From contig JBDVKF010000076.1 of assembly GCA_039960995.1 (NCBI GenBank), positions 62,001 to 126,000 on the forward strand: 64,000 nt of DNA, read 5' to 3'. This document shows positions 1 to 8,535 of this stretch, one piece after another. Position 1 is the stretch's first letter, and every line of letters starts with the position of its first letter. Under the pieces are notes generated by a model. That model was not told the DNA's origin. It did no database searches and saw nothing but the letters and a program-made list of their open reading frames with translations. The stretch comes from JABSSA01 sp039960995 (GTDB taxonomy: Bacteria > Pseudomonadota > Alphaproteobacteria > Rhodobacterales > Rhodobacteraceae). The position numbers were made by a program, and so were the translations under genes.

Positions 1-107
1 TTTCAATTCAAAACTATCCTTTATGATTTTACTGGCAACTTTAATTCATGAAGAAAGCTGCCAGTTTTTACATTACAGAACGCACTACTGCTCGCATTCA
101 GGTGAAT

Positions 108-1361
108 ATGACGCGACCGTCGTTAGAAAAAACCGAAGAACGCATTCTGATCCTGAGCGCAGAATTTTTGGGCCTCGAGCGCACAAAGTTCACTCTTGAC
201 ACCAGACCTGTGCAAGATTTGGGAATTGATAGCCTGGACCTCGTTGAGTGGATGATGGCCATAGAAGAGGCATTTGACGTGTCGCTTCCTGAACCGGCGG
301 AAGTCGGCGATCCAGCGTATAAAGAGGTTTTCACCCGCGCTGACTTCACCTTCAGAGACATGGCCGAGCTGGTTCACCTTAGGTGGGACAGTGGACGCAT
401 GGAACACGCATTCGCCGGGAACGGTGACGTCCAATTGAGCGAAAAGGCATCCTTCTCGCAGCTTGGGGGCCGGCTGCAGTCTCAGCCCACCCAACTCTAT
501 CGTCCACTTGGAAAATCGGAACTGGGGGTCGAGCAGTTTCGGCGAATGACCGATGGCATGGTCTGTCTTCAGCTGGACGGTGGTCGAGTTGAGATAGGAA
601 GCGCGCAGCCAGATGCGTTGCCCGATGAACAGCCGCTGCATGCCGCTGATATCCGACCCTTTCTGATCGACAGAGAAACCGTCTCTACGACAGCGTATTG
701 TCGATTTTTGAACAGTATAGACGAGACTGACGACGATATCCTGTGCCGCTGGTTTCTGATCAAACCGGGCCAACGACGTTTTGAACACCAGCTTATTGAA
801 CTCAATGCTGCCGGTTGGTCACCAAAGCCTGGTACTGAGAATTGGCCGATGATTTTGGTCACGTGGTATGGCGCAGTTGCCTATTCTCTCTGGGCGAATG
901 GCAAAGACTGGCGCGACGAAAACTGCACTCATCTCCCATCCGAGGCGCAATGGGAATACGCAGCGCGTGGACCAACATCGAAACGATGGCCATGGGGCGA
1001 GACTGACCCCGAAAGCGGAGCGATCAACGCCGGTCGGCACAAGCGGCACGCAACATATAAAACAGTCACTGACCTTCCCCTTGCCCCCGTGAATGCGGTG
1101 GTTGGCGTGTCACCTTTTGGCGGGCTGCAGATGGCAGGCAATGTGTGGCAATGGTGTGCGGATTGGTTCGACCCATCAGCATACACCAACGCCAATGCAC
1201 CGTCCGTCACCGGAGTGCGCAGCGAGCGCGGTGGCAGCTGGGTCAGCCCAACCAACCTTTCCAGATCATCCTATAGAAGGGGGCGCGTGCCAGATGCGCG
1301 GGGGCGGTGTCTGGGCTTTCGATGCGTCGGAACAGCCCCGCAAGCAACTGGCAAAAGCTAG
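108..1361 (+). CDS. Acyl carrier protein fused to an FGE/sulfatase-modifying-factor-like domain
   Basis: Two domains are visible. Residues about 5-85 are an acyl-carrier-type domain with the phosphopantetheine attachment motif DLGIDSLD (Ser42). Residues about 150-415 are an FGE-sulfatase (SUMF1/EgtB/PvdO-like) domain with LPSEAQWEYAARG, the GNVWQWCADW motif and a terminal GFRCV. In true formylglycine-generating enzymes two cysteines follow the RGGS(F/W) motif; here the region reads RGGSWVSPTNLSRSSYR, with serines where both would fall, so copper-dependent sulfatase activation is unlikely. The ATG at 108 is chosen over the in-frame ATG at 48 because the carrier fold begins there; the start remains uncertain. 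The 3' end overlaps the next gene. A role in modifying a carrier-bound intermediate is inference; the left-hand neighbours are outside the window. Confidence 0.75.
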   Translation: MTRPSLEKTEERILILSAEFLGLERTKFTLDTRPVQDLGIDSLDLVEWMMAIEEAFDVSLPEPAEVGDPAYKEVFTRADFTFRDMAELVHLRWDSGRMEHAFAGNGDVQLSEKASFSQLGGRLQSQPTQLYRPLGKSELGVEQFRRMTDGMVCLQLDGGRVEIGSAQPDALPDEQPLHAADIRPFLIDRETVSTTAYCRFLNSIDETDDDILCRWFLIKPGQRRFEHQLIELNAAGWSPKPGTENWPMILVTWYGAVAYSLWANGKDWRDENCTHLPSEAQWEYAARGPTSKRWPWGETDPESGAINAGRHKRHATYKTVTDLPLAPVNAVVGVSPFGGLQMAGNVWQWCADWFDPSAYTNANAPSVTGVRSERGGSWVSPTNLSRSSYRRGRVPDARGRCLGFRCVGTAPQATGKS

Positions 1362-2184
1362 GTTCCTTGATCGACGTGCGAAATTGCCTGTGACGCCGGC
1401 CCACGATCTTGTAAGCTCAAAAGTCAACGCCCAATGGATCCAATCAGTGCTCGATACAGCCTTTATCCATCGCAGAAGAGGAAAGAACATTGGCGATCTG
1501 GCATGCTCTCCTGCTGGTTATTTCCAATTCGGCGATCAGGCATCCTTTGATTTCAAAGATGACATTCCAGAATGCGATTTGGCTGTGCTGGGTGGAGGGC
1601 AAGTTTTCCAAAGCTGTGTGACATCCGTCCTTTATCAAAACCCATTGGCAAAGCGACGCGTTGTGTGGGGCGTCGGCATATCGGATAAAGACAGACGCAG
1701 TTTAGATTTCGACCTGTTGAATGCGAGTTGCAACCTGATTTCGACTCGGAATTGGGGCGTCGAGAACTGTGAATTTGTCCCTTGCGTATCGGCTATGTCC
1801 ACTCACTTTGATGACCCAGCCGATCCTGTTCATGATGTTGTTTTGTTCTATCACGCCCTGAAATCAGAGGGGCTAACCCGTGTTGATGATATCCCGGAAC
1901 GAAGCAATCACCATGGCACAATGAAGGATGCCATATCGTTCCTGGCAAGCGGGGAAACTGTGGTTACCAATTCCTATCACGGCACCTATTGGGCAATGTG
2001 CCTTGGTCGAAAGGTCCTTTGTGTTCCCTTCAATCAGAAATTCCAACACTTTCAAGAAAACCCTGTCATGGGCGACGCCACGGATTGGCCAAAACAGATC
2101 AATCGAGCGGAACGGCGCAGCGAAACACTCGGACAAGCGCGCGTACTCAATGAACGCTTCTATGACAAAGTCCGGAACATCTAG
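1294..2184 (+). CDS. Polysaccharide pyruvyl transferase-like protein
   Basis: The protein has the signature pattern of the polysaccharide pyruvyl transferase family (WcaK/CsaB type): an N-terminal NIGDLACSPAGYF segment, a central LAVLGGGQVF strand-turn, and a C-terminal VVTNSYHGTYWAMCLGRKVL motif with the family's conserved S-x-H-x-x-x-x-A core. Family members transfer pyruvate ketal groups onto envelope polysaccharides. The start at 1294 is the only ATG with a good ribosome site (AGAAGGGGG) upstream of the conserved part, and places the start inside the preceding gene, so the two are probably translationally coupled. At about 296 residues it is slightly short for the family. Substrate unknown. 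Confidence 0.7.
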   Translation: MRGGGVWAFDASEQPRKQLAKARFLDRRAKLPVTPAHDLVSSKVNAQWIQSVLDTAFIHRRRGKNIGDLACSPAGYFQFGDQASFDFKDDIPECDLAVLGGGQVFQSCVTSVLYQNPLAKRRVVWGVGISDKDRRSLDFDLLNASCNLISTRNWGVENCEFVPCVSAMSTHFDDPADPVHDVVLFYHALKSEGLTRVDDIPERSNHHGTMKDAISFLASGETVVTNSYHGTYWAMCLGRKVLCVPFNQKFQHFQENPVMGDATDWPKQINRAERRSETLGQARVLNERFYDKVRNI

Positions 2185-2279
2185 CCGCTTCGGGGCACTC
2201 TTGTTGCCCTCATAACCCGACCATACCCATGTAAAAAGACAGGATTCGGTCAGTTAAGCCAATGTTCCAGCGGCTGTTT

Positions 2280-3017
2280 CTAATCCGTCAGAAAGCTTGT
2301 TTGCCTTGGGTCAACCGGCACGAATGTGCAGCCAGGATAATCCAGCAGAAACGCTGCCAGTTCGGGGTTCTTTTGATGGATATGCGGATATAGCCGCTGG
2401 ACGACAAGCGTGTCGCGCTGATTGTAGTCTCCCAAATCCTCTTGGATACGATCAACGCTTTCGCCATGGGCAAACATTCTTGCCGACCAAGCGACCCTTA
2501 CGCTGTCGTTCGCCGTGGCAAACCCCTCAAGCGCATAGGCAGACATCACTAAGTTGTCGCTGATAAAGTTCAGGCAACGCTCTGCAATCGTTTGGCAATT
2601 GTCAGTGAACCACTTTTCGAGCTTGAGAAGCGTGGCAAGGTCATCAGCCTTCAACCATTCACTTTCGCTTAACCATGAAAGCTGATGGTCCGAGATGTTC
2701 GTCGAAAGCCCTTTGTATTTCCCTCTCGGCCATCCATTTCCGCCTTCCATGAACGCACAATGGATAACGTGGGACATAAAAAGCGCCGTTTTTTCGGAGG
2801 CTTTACCGCTTGAGGGAGAAAGCTCAACCAACCAAGGCAAAGCCGCAAACGTAGCGGGAAAGATGTCATCCTGATGATGCAGTTCTTCCCAGTAAAGCTC
2901 CTTGGCAACAGCGTCGTCCCATTGTTCGGCAAGTGTTTCCAACATTTCGTTTACGGAACGATTTCCGTAAGGGCCGTACAGCCGGTCCCAAAGCGCATCT
3001 GCCAAATCTAACTTCAT
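2280..3017 (-). CDS. Hypothetical protein, possibly helical-repeat type
   Basis: A protein of 245 residues of no recognised function. The ATG at 3017 is preceded by AGAGG at good spacing and begins MKLDLADALWDRLYGPYGN. The middle part (EELHHQDDIFPATFAALPWLVEL) resembles a class of uncharacterised proteins that often sit in polymorphic-toxin immunity loci and look like HEAT/armadillo-type helical repeats; that likeness is by eye and weak. It has no signal peptide or membrane segment. It stands alone, convergent with the gene on its left and next to tRNA-Thr. Confidence 0.65.
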   Translation of the reverse strand: MKLDLADALWDRLYGPYGNRSVNEMLETLAEQWDDAVAKELYWEELHHQDDIFPATFAALPWLVELSPSSGKASEKTALFMSHVIHCAFMEGGNGWPRGKYKGLSTNISDHQLSWLSESEWLKADDLATLLKLEKWFTDNCQTIAERCLNFISDNLVMSAYALEGFATANDSVRVAWSARMFAHGESVDRIQEDLGDYNQRDTLVVQRLYPHIHQKNPELAAFLLDYPGCTFVPVDPRQTSFLTD

Positions 3018-3175
3018 GGAACCTCTGTTATTGTAACCGTATACTATGCCCGTCGCCGGTTTCTGGCGTATTCTAACACGCAAAAGCTGCTATTCAACGG
3101 CTCCTCCACATGAATTCAGCGCAGTGTATAATAGATTTTCCGGTGTGTGGATTTGTATTTAAAATGCCTGAGAGA

Positions 3176-3250
3176 TGGTGCTGTGAGGGAGGATTGAACT
3201 CCCGACCTCGTCATTACCAATGACGCGCTCTACCACTGAGCTACCACAGC
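3176..3250 (-). tRNA. tRNA-Thr (anticodon GGT)
   Basis: Read on the minus strand the segment folds as a complete cloverleaf: acceptor arm GCTGTGG/TCACAGC with one wobble, D-arm GCTCAGTGGTAGAGC, anticodon stem CGTCA/TGACG around loop TTGGTAA (anticodon GGT, decoding ACC), and T-arm GGGAG-TTCAATC-CTCCC. The discriminator base is A and the CCA end is encoded. It lies upstream of the murA locus on the opposite strand. Confidence 0.95.
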
Positions 3251-3652
3251 ATCTTATGCGCCAGTTATTAACCCCGGGTGTCGGTCCGTGGCAAGAGGGG
3301 TCTGAGGCAACCCATCTTTGTCAGCGTGGTGGTCCCGCCAAGCCGCCCGTCGCCGGGGAAAGACTTGGAACCGAAACGAAGGTCGTGCCGATGCGGGGGG
3401 ATTAGACGCTCTGGTTCGTTGGTGCAAGCCAAATTGCTTGGGACCTGACAAGTTACGCCAAACTTGTACACATGCCTTTAGGTCATCGCGGCGTGGCTTT
3501 GGTTTTCAGCACGCAAATACACGCGTCAATTGCCGAACTAACCGCGACCGGCCTCCAGCAACACCGCCCTTTTTCAGGATGCGCGCACATGTTGGGTTTT
3601 GCACGTGTATCCGATGCTGGACCACGGGTGTTTGCTGCGGTATTGACGGCGC
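3251..3652. other. Non-coding stretch between tRNA-Thr and the murA locus
   Basis: No open frame here has a ribosome site, codon bias or recognisable domain. The stretch must carry the tRNA promoter on the minus strand and the promoter of the murA locus on the plus strand. No clear terminator or repeat was seen. Confidence 0.5.
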
Positions 3653-3799
3653 ATGGCAGGAAAAGCGCAAAACCCAAAACAGGCCCAAAATGCTCCGACG
3701 CGCGAGGATCGTCTCAAGACGGCCCTCAAGGCAAATCTCGCGCGGCGCAAAGCACAGGCAAAAGCGCGCGATAACAGTAAGGATGAGCAGAATGGATAG
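3653..3799 (+). CDS. Small basic protein overlapping the murA start
   Basis: A 48-codon frame reading MAGKAQNPKQAQNAPTREDR and ending shortly after a segment rich in Lys, Arg and Ala (TALKANLARRKAQAKARD). Its stop overlaps the murA ATG by eight bases, giving translational coupling. The strongly basic, alanine-rich helix looks like a real small protein rather than a shadow, and similar short basic proteins stand immediately upstream of murA in related Rhodobacterales as far as I recall; function unknown. The ribosome site is weak, so the exact start is uncertain. Confidence 0.6.
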   Translation: MAGKAQNPKQAQNAPTREDRLKTALKANLARRKAQAKARDNSKDEQNG

Positions 3800-5057
3800 C
3801 ATCGTCGTACGGGGCAACGGGCCTTTGAATGGACAGATATCAATTGCAGGTGCGAAAAACGCCTGTTTGACCTTGATGCCTGCGACATTGCTCAGTGATG
3901 AACCTCTGACTTTGACAAATGCGCCGCGCTTGTCGGATATCCGCACGATGACCTTGCTGCTTCAGTCCTTGGGCGCCGAGGTCACAAGCCTGCAAGAAGG
4001 CAAAGTCATTGCGATGTCGTCGCACGGGCTCGATAACCACACTGCTGAATACGATATCGTGCGCAAAATGCGCGCCTCGATCCTTGTTCTGGGGCCGATG
4101 CTGGCACGCAACGGCCAAGCGGTCGTGTCCTTGCCCGGCGGTTGCGCCATTGGTGCGCGTCCCGTGGATTTGCACCTAAAAGCGCTGGAAGCGATGGGGG
4201 CAGAGTTGGAATTGCGCGACGGGTATGTCCACGCCAAAGCGCCCAATGGCTTGAAAGGCGGGATCGTTGAATTCCCCTTTGCATCCGTGGGCGCCACAGA
4301 AAACGCATTGATGGCGGCGACACTGGCCAAAGGCACAACACAGATCAAGAACGCCGCCCGTGAACCCGAAATTGTTGACCTTGCCGTGTGTCTGCGCGCC
4401 ATGGGCGCACATATCGAAGGCGATGGCACGTCCACCATCACAATCGAAGGCGTGGACCGCTTGGGTGGTGCCACGCATGCTGTTGTTGCTGACCGGATTG
4501 AACTGGGCACCTATATGCTTGCCCCGGCCTTTTGTGGTGGCGAAGTCGAGCTGTTGGGCGGGCGGATGGATCTGTTGACGTCCTTCATTGAAAAGCTGGA
4601 GGCAGCGGGTATCGACGTGCGCGAAACCAAAGCAGGCCTTGCCGTCAAACGGCGCAGTGATGACATCAAAGCCGTGGACATCACGACAGAACCCTTCCCA
4701 GGGTTCCCGACCGATTTGCAGGCGCAAATGATGGCCCTGCTGTGTACGGCCAATGGGACATCCGTGCTGGAAGAAAAGATCTTCGAAAACCGCTTTATGC
4801 ATGCGCCGGAATTGCTGCGCATGGGCGCGCAAATCGATGTTCAGGGCGGCACGGCGCGGGTGACGGGCGTTGATCGCTTGAAAGGCGCGCCGGTGATGGC
4901 AACAGACCTGCGCGCAAGCATATCGCTGATCCTTGCGGGTCTGGCGGCCGAAGGTGAAACAAAGGTCAGCCGCGTCTATCATTTGGATCGCGGATATGAG
5001 CAGGTTGTGCGCAAGCTTTCGGGCGTTGGTGCAGATATTGAACGGATCAAAGAATGA
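3792..5057 (+). CDS. murA: UDP-N-acetylglucosamine 1-carboxyvinyltransferase
   Basis: First committed step of peptidoglycan precursor synthesis in the cytoplasm: transfers enolpyruvate from PEP to UDP-GlcNAc. The protein has the full EPSP-synthase fold length (421 residues). The substrate-binding Lys22-Asn23 pair (GAKNACLTL) and the fosfomycin-target cysteine Cys118 in SLPGGCAIGARPVDLH are present, as is the FPGFPTDLQAQ loop carrying the catalytic aspartate. The start MDSIVV is preferred over an in-frame ATG three codons earlier because AAGGA lies at better spacing. The gene overlaps the 48-codon gene before it and DUF2948 after it (ATGA). Confidence 0.97.
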   Translation: MDSIVVRGNGPLNGQISIAGAKNACLTLMPATLLSDEPLTLTNAPRLSDIRTMTLLLQSLGAEVTSLQEGKVIAMSSHGLDNHTAEYDIVRKMRASILVLGPMLARNGQAVVSLPGGCAIGARPVDLHLKALEAMGAELELRDGYVHAKAPNGLKGGIVEFPFASVGATENALMAATLAKGTTQIKNAAREPEIVDLAVCLRAMGAHIEGDGTSTITIEGVDRLGGATHAVVADRIELGTYMLAPAFCGGEVELLGGRMDLLTSFIEKLEAAGIDVRETKAGLAVKRRSDDIKAVDITTEPFPGFPTDLQAQMMALLCTANGTSVLEEKIFENRFMHAPELLRMGAQIDVQGGTARVTGVDRLKGAPVMATDLRASISLILAGLAAEGETKVSRVYHLDRGYEQVVRKLSGVGADIERIKE

Positions 5058-5527
5058 CAGACGACGCACGCTTTGAAGACGGGCGCGAAGGCCCTCTGAA
5101 CCTTGGCGCAGAGGACACGGATGACCTGCAAGTGATTTCATCACTGTGTCAGGATGCGGTGTTCCCGATCACCGAAATGCAATGGCGCGCGAAAGAACGG
5201 CGTTTCGCGCTTTTGCTCAATCGGTTCCGTTGGGAAGACGAAGGGAAAACCCGTCGCACACCTGAACGGGTTCGATCCGTCTTGGCGATCGACAATGTCT
5301 TGGGCGTCTCAAGCCATGGCATCGATCGCGCCGACAAAGACGTCGTCTTATCGCTGTTATCCGTCAGCTTTGAAGCAGGCGAAGACGCGGCAGGGCAAAT
5401 CCTGTTGACCTTGGCCGGGGACGGCGCCATTCGCCTGAACGTTGAAGCGTTGGATGCCACATTGAAAGATGTGACCAAACCCTATGCGGCAGTGTCCAAA
5501 TCAATCCCAAAGCACGACTTGGATTAG
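5054..5527 (+). CDS. DUF2948 family protein
   Basis: A protein of 157 residues recognised as the DUF2948 family by its pattern LQVISSLCQDAVFPITEMQW followed by KERRFALLLNRFRWE. The family is confined to alphaproteobacteria and has no known function. It overlaps the murA stop by four bases, so it is co-translated with murA. In related Rhodobacterales genomes this pair is normally followed directly by hisD; here a 13.4 kb stretch separates them. Confidence 0.9.
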   Translation: MTDDARFEDGREGPLNLGAEDTDDLQVISSLCQDAVFPITEMQWRAKERRFALLLNRFRWEDEGKTRRTPERVRSVLAIDNVLGVSSHGIDRADKDVVLSLLSVSFEAGEDAAGQILLTLAGDGAIRLNVEALDATLKDVTKPYAAVSKSIPKHDLD

Positions 5528-5713
5528 CGCGCTCTTTCCTCTGGAAATCCACAGATCAATTCGAACAGCGTAAGCGGTGCCAAACCTGAACATGGCACCG
5601 TTGTCTTTTGGACGGCCCAAACCCGTGCCCATACCTGTTCGGTTTCCACTTGACGCAGGCCGTAAAGATATTCGTATACTAACGAAACGCGAGACCTTCC
5701 AAGGGGACATGAC

Positions 5714-6877
5714 ATGGCAAAATTGGTCATCAAGAACATCGGGCTAATTCTGTCGGGCAAGCTCGAAGATCCGATCTTTGATGGGGATTGTCTTGTCGCG
5801 ATTGACGGCAAAATCACCGAATGGGGATATGAAAAGGATATCGATTGCGAAAACGCCACGACGGTTGTGGACGCACATGGTGTCACGCTGGCTCCCGGCC
5901 TGATCGACAGCCACATCCATCCTGTTGTCGGGGATTACACCCCGCGCCAACAGCAATTGCATTGGATCGACAGCACGCTGCATGGCGGTGTGACCACCCT
6001 GATTTCAGCGGGCGAAGTGCATATGCCCGGGCGTCCCAAAGACATCGTTGGCCTCAAGGCGATGGCCATTGCATCACAGCGCTGGTACGAAAATTTCCGC
6101 CCCTCAGGGGTCAAGGTCCATGCTGGTGCTCCGGTGATCGAACACGGCATGGTCGAAGAGGATTTCAAAGACCTTGCCGATGCGGGCGTGAAACTGCTGG
6201 GCGAGGTGGGCCTTGGTACCGTGAAGGACGGCAAAACCGCGCAACAAATGGTCAGTTGGGCGCGTAAATACGGCATCCAAAGCACGATCCACACCGGCGG
6301 TCCATCCATCCCCGGATCGGGCTTGATCGACGCGGATATGGTGATCGAAACCGGAACCGATGTGATTGGCCACATCAATGGCGGTCATTCCGCGCTGCCT
6401 GATGATCAAATCGTCTGTTTGTGCGAAAGCTGCCAATCCGCGTTTGAAATCGTGCATAACGGCAATGAACGTTCGGCCGTGCTGGCGCTGAACACCGCGC
6501 GCGAATTGGACAAGCTGGATCAGGTCATTTTGGGCACCGACGGTCCTGCGGGATCAGGCGTGCAACCCTTGGGCATCTTGCGCATGGTCGCGATGTTGTC
6601 GGCCTTTGGCAATGTATCGGCGGAAAAGGCGTTCTGTTTTGCCAATGGCAACACCGCGCGCCAACGCGAGCTCGACACCGGCCTGATCGAGGTTGGCAAA
6701 TGCGCCGACTTTGTCCTGATGGATCAAGCGCAGCATTCGCCCGGCAAAAACATGTTGGAATCCGTCCAGCTCGGGAACCTGCCGGGCGTTGGCATGACCA
6801 TCATCGACGGAGAAGTGCGCACCGAACGCTCGCGCAACACACCACCAGCCATGCGCCTTCCTGAACGCGTTCTTTAA
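5714..6877 (+). CDS. Enamidase-like amidohydrolase
   Basis: Amidohydrolase-superfamily enzyme with metal ligands His67 and His69 (GLIDSHIHP), a bridging glutamate in LLGEVGLG, HTGG, HINGG and a late Asp in LGTDGPAGSG. From memory the closest characterised relative is Eubacterium barkeri enamidase, which hydrolyses 1,4,5,6-tetrahydro-6-oxonicotinate to 2-formylglutarate and ammonia; shared stretches include LHGGVTT, ISAG, PGRPKD, GVKVH, GEVGLGT, IPGSG and the C-terminal SRNTPPA. A good ribosome site (AAGGGGAC) precedes the ATG. It converges with a MarR gene and is the first gene of the island inserted after DUF2948. The exact cyclic amide substrate is not shown by the sequence. Confidence 0.8.
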   Translation: MAKLVIKNIGLILSGKLEDPIFDGDCLVAIDGKITEWGYEKDIDCENATTVVDAHGVTLAPGLIDSHIHPVVGDYTPRQQQLHWIDSTLHGGVTTLISAGEVHMPGRPKDIVGLKAMAIASQRWYENFRPSGVKVHAGAPVIEHGMVEEDFKDLADAGVKLLGEVGLGTVKDGKTAQQMVSWARKYGIQSTIHTGGPSIPGSGLIDADMVIETGTDVIGHINGGHSALPDDQIVCLCESCQSAFEIVHNGNERSAVLALNTARELDKLDQVILGTDGPAGSGVQPLGILRMVAMLSAFGNVSAEKAFCFANGNTARQRELDTGLIEVGKCADFVLMDQAQHSPGKNMLESVQLGNLPGVGMTIIDGEVRTERSRNTPPAMRLPERVL

Positions 6878-6884
6878 GGGCGCA

Positions 6885-7325
6885 TTACAAAATCTTGCGC
6901 AGCAAACCCAACAGCGTTTTTTGTTCTTTTGCATTCAACGGAGCAAGGGTTTCCGCGCTGATCTGACGACCTGCGCGTTTCAGGTCAGACACCAGCGACT
7001 CACCTTGAGGCGACAGCGAAATGACAGACCGACGTTTGTCGACCAGATCAGGTTCGGATAGGATCAAACCCTTGGCTTTCAACCGATCCACCACCCCTTT
7101 GATCGTGGCCACATCCATCGCCGTGAGGCGTCCCAGATGGTTTTGCGACACCTTTCCCACCTCAGCCAAACGGATAATCGTGCTGAATTGGGTGGGCGTC
7201 AGATTCCCAACAATGTTCGATTGGAAAATGTTTGCATGCCGCTGGCTTGCGACACGCAACATAAACCCGACCTGATCTTCGAGGGCATAGTCGAGGTTTT
7301 CAGTGTTCACAGGATCAGTCACCAT
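6885..7325 (-). CDS. MarR family transcriptional regulator
   Basis: A winged-helix regulator of 146 residues. The recognition region reads GKVSQNHLGRLTAMDVATIK followed by the wing GLILSEPDLVDKRRSVISLS with the family D-x-R-(R/S) element. It lies 47 bases after the second DUF1185 gene on the same strand, so it is probably the last gene of that operon and may control it together with the convergent enamidase-like gene. MarR regulators of this size often respond to aromatic acids; the ligand here is unknown. Confidence 0.88.
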   Translation of the reverse strand: MVTDPVNTENLDYALEDQVGFMLRVASQRHANIFQSNIVGNLTPTQFSTIIRLAEVGKVSQNHLGRLTAMDVATIKGVVDRLKAKGLILSEPDLVDKRRSVISLSPQGESLVSDLKRAGRQISAETLAPLNAKEQKTLLGLLRKIL

Positions 7326-7372
7326 GCAAAGTTTGTATATACCTTAAAGATACAGCACAACACGATCCAAAC

Positions 7373-7957
7373 CTATCTCAGCCCGTCTTCGCCCACGGCC
7401 TCATCATGGGTCAAGCCGCCAACACGGGGCAGGGGCCGCCCGCTGTCTGTCACGGCGACGGCCACCATGATTTCGTTCGCACGCGGCGCATCGTTCAGTC
7501 GCACTTCGATCCCGTCGAAATGGCTGCGCACATAGGCCGCGTCTTTGTGGCCCAATGGCACGTCCAGCACCTGACCCGGGCTGCCCATCTTTTTGGACGA
7601 CGCAACCAAAGCCGCGCCTTTTTCAACAGCAACCCGCAAAGGCGCGCCCAGTTTCGGGTGCAAGATTGCAGCTGCATGTTCCAATTCACCGTTCTCACCA
7701 ACCATCGCCGATTTGCCATAGCTTTCGGCCTGTGCTGGCGTGATCCCCAAGGCGGCCACGCATTTGTCGCCCAACAACGCACCAAGCTCGGCGCCGATAT
7801 CCATCAAAGCGCTCAGGTCTTCCTGGTAATGGCCCGCAAATGGGTTTTCGATCACTGCAACAGCAACCGCTTTGCGGGTCGCAGGCGAGATGTCACGCCC
7901 GATTTCACGATGGGTTTCTTCGACGTTTACCGCAATTTTTCTGATCTTAGCGCTCAT
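7373..7957 (-). CDS. DUF1185 (amino acid synthesis family) protein, copy 2
   Basis: A DUF1185 protein of 194 residues. The family pattern is clear: VAVIENPFAGHYQEDLSAL near the N-terminus, YGKSAMVGENGELEHAAA in the middle, then YVRSHFDGIEV and DAPRANEIMVAVAV. It shares this whole pattern with the neighbouring gene that it overlaps by four bases, so the two are tandem paralogues and may form a hetero-oligomer. Despite the family name no biosynthetic role is proven; such genes tend to sit with amidohydrolases in catabolic clusters. Confidence 0.88.
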   Translation of the reverse strand: MSAKIRKIAVNVEETHREIGRDISPATRKAVAVAVIENPFAGHYQEDLSALMDIGAELGALLGDKCVAALGITPAQAESYGKSAMVGENGELEHAAAILHPKLGAPLRVAVEKGAALVASSKKMGSPGQVLDVPLGHKDAAYVRSHFDGIEVRLNDAPRANEIMVAVAVTDSGRPLPRVGGLTHDEAVGEDGLR

Positions 7958-8535
7958 CTCAGGCCATCCTTTCCGATGATATCAGCCGCGTCCAATCCAC
8001 CCGCACGATTATGAATGCGCGCGCCCGTGCTCATCACCAGCGCCAGAACCATCTCATTGGCGCGCGGCGTGTCATTGGCCCCGACCTCCATCGAATCAAA
8101 ATGGCTGCGCACGTAAGAAGCGTTGATATGGGTGATCGGAACATCCAATCGCCCCCCGACACCCGCCACCTTTTTGGTGGATGGCACAATCGCGTTGGAA
8201 TCCGCCAATAACTGGCGCATCGCATATCCGCCCGGCGCATGCCACAGCGCGCCATGCTCTAATTCTCCGCCCTCACCAATCATCGCGCCTTTGCCGTACC
8301 CTTCGATCTGATCCGCGCCGCCCAGCATGTCGATCAACCGCGCCGCCATGCTCAAGCCCAGCGGTTTGAGATCTTCCATGAACCCTTGAATGTCGGGCTC
8401 ATACCGGCCCGCAAACGGGTTTTCGATGATGGCCAACCCGGCCGCACGCCGCACTGATTTTTCAGGTCGTGGACCGCCCTCGTGAAAGGTTTCCTCAATG
8501 GAATAGATCGATTTGCGCAAGATGACTTCAGGCAT
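7954..8535 (-). CDS. DUF1185 (amino acid synthesis family) protein, copy 1
   Basis: Paralogue of the gene that follows, with the same motifs: LAIIENPFAGRYEPDIQGF, YGKGAMIGEGGELEHGALW, YVRSHFDSMEV and DTPRANEMVLALV. The ATG at 8535 starts MPEVILRKSIYSIEETFHEG, matching the start of the paralogue; longer upstream readings run into the UPF0280 gene and are not used. It overlaps UPF0280 by eight bases and the second DUF1185 gene by four, indicating one transcript. Biochemical role unknown. Confidence 0.88.
   Translation of the reverse strand: MPEVILRKSIYSIEETFHEGGPRPEKSVRRAAGLAIIENPFAGRYEPDIQGFMEDLKPLGLSMAARLIDMLGGADQIEGYGKGAMIGEGGELEHGALWHAPGGYAMRQLLADSNAIVPSTKKVAGVGGRLDVPITHINASYVRSHFDSMEVGANDTPRANEMVLALVMSTGARIHNRAGGLDAADIIGKDGLR

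Noticed and set aside
108..1361. Sulfatase-activating enzyme
   Set aside because: Both catalytic cysteines are replaced by serine and no sulfatase gene is near.
4176..5144. Long open frame opposite murA
   Set aside because: Shadow of a G+C-rich gene; its product has no domain, and murA on the other strand is complete and certain.
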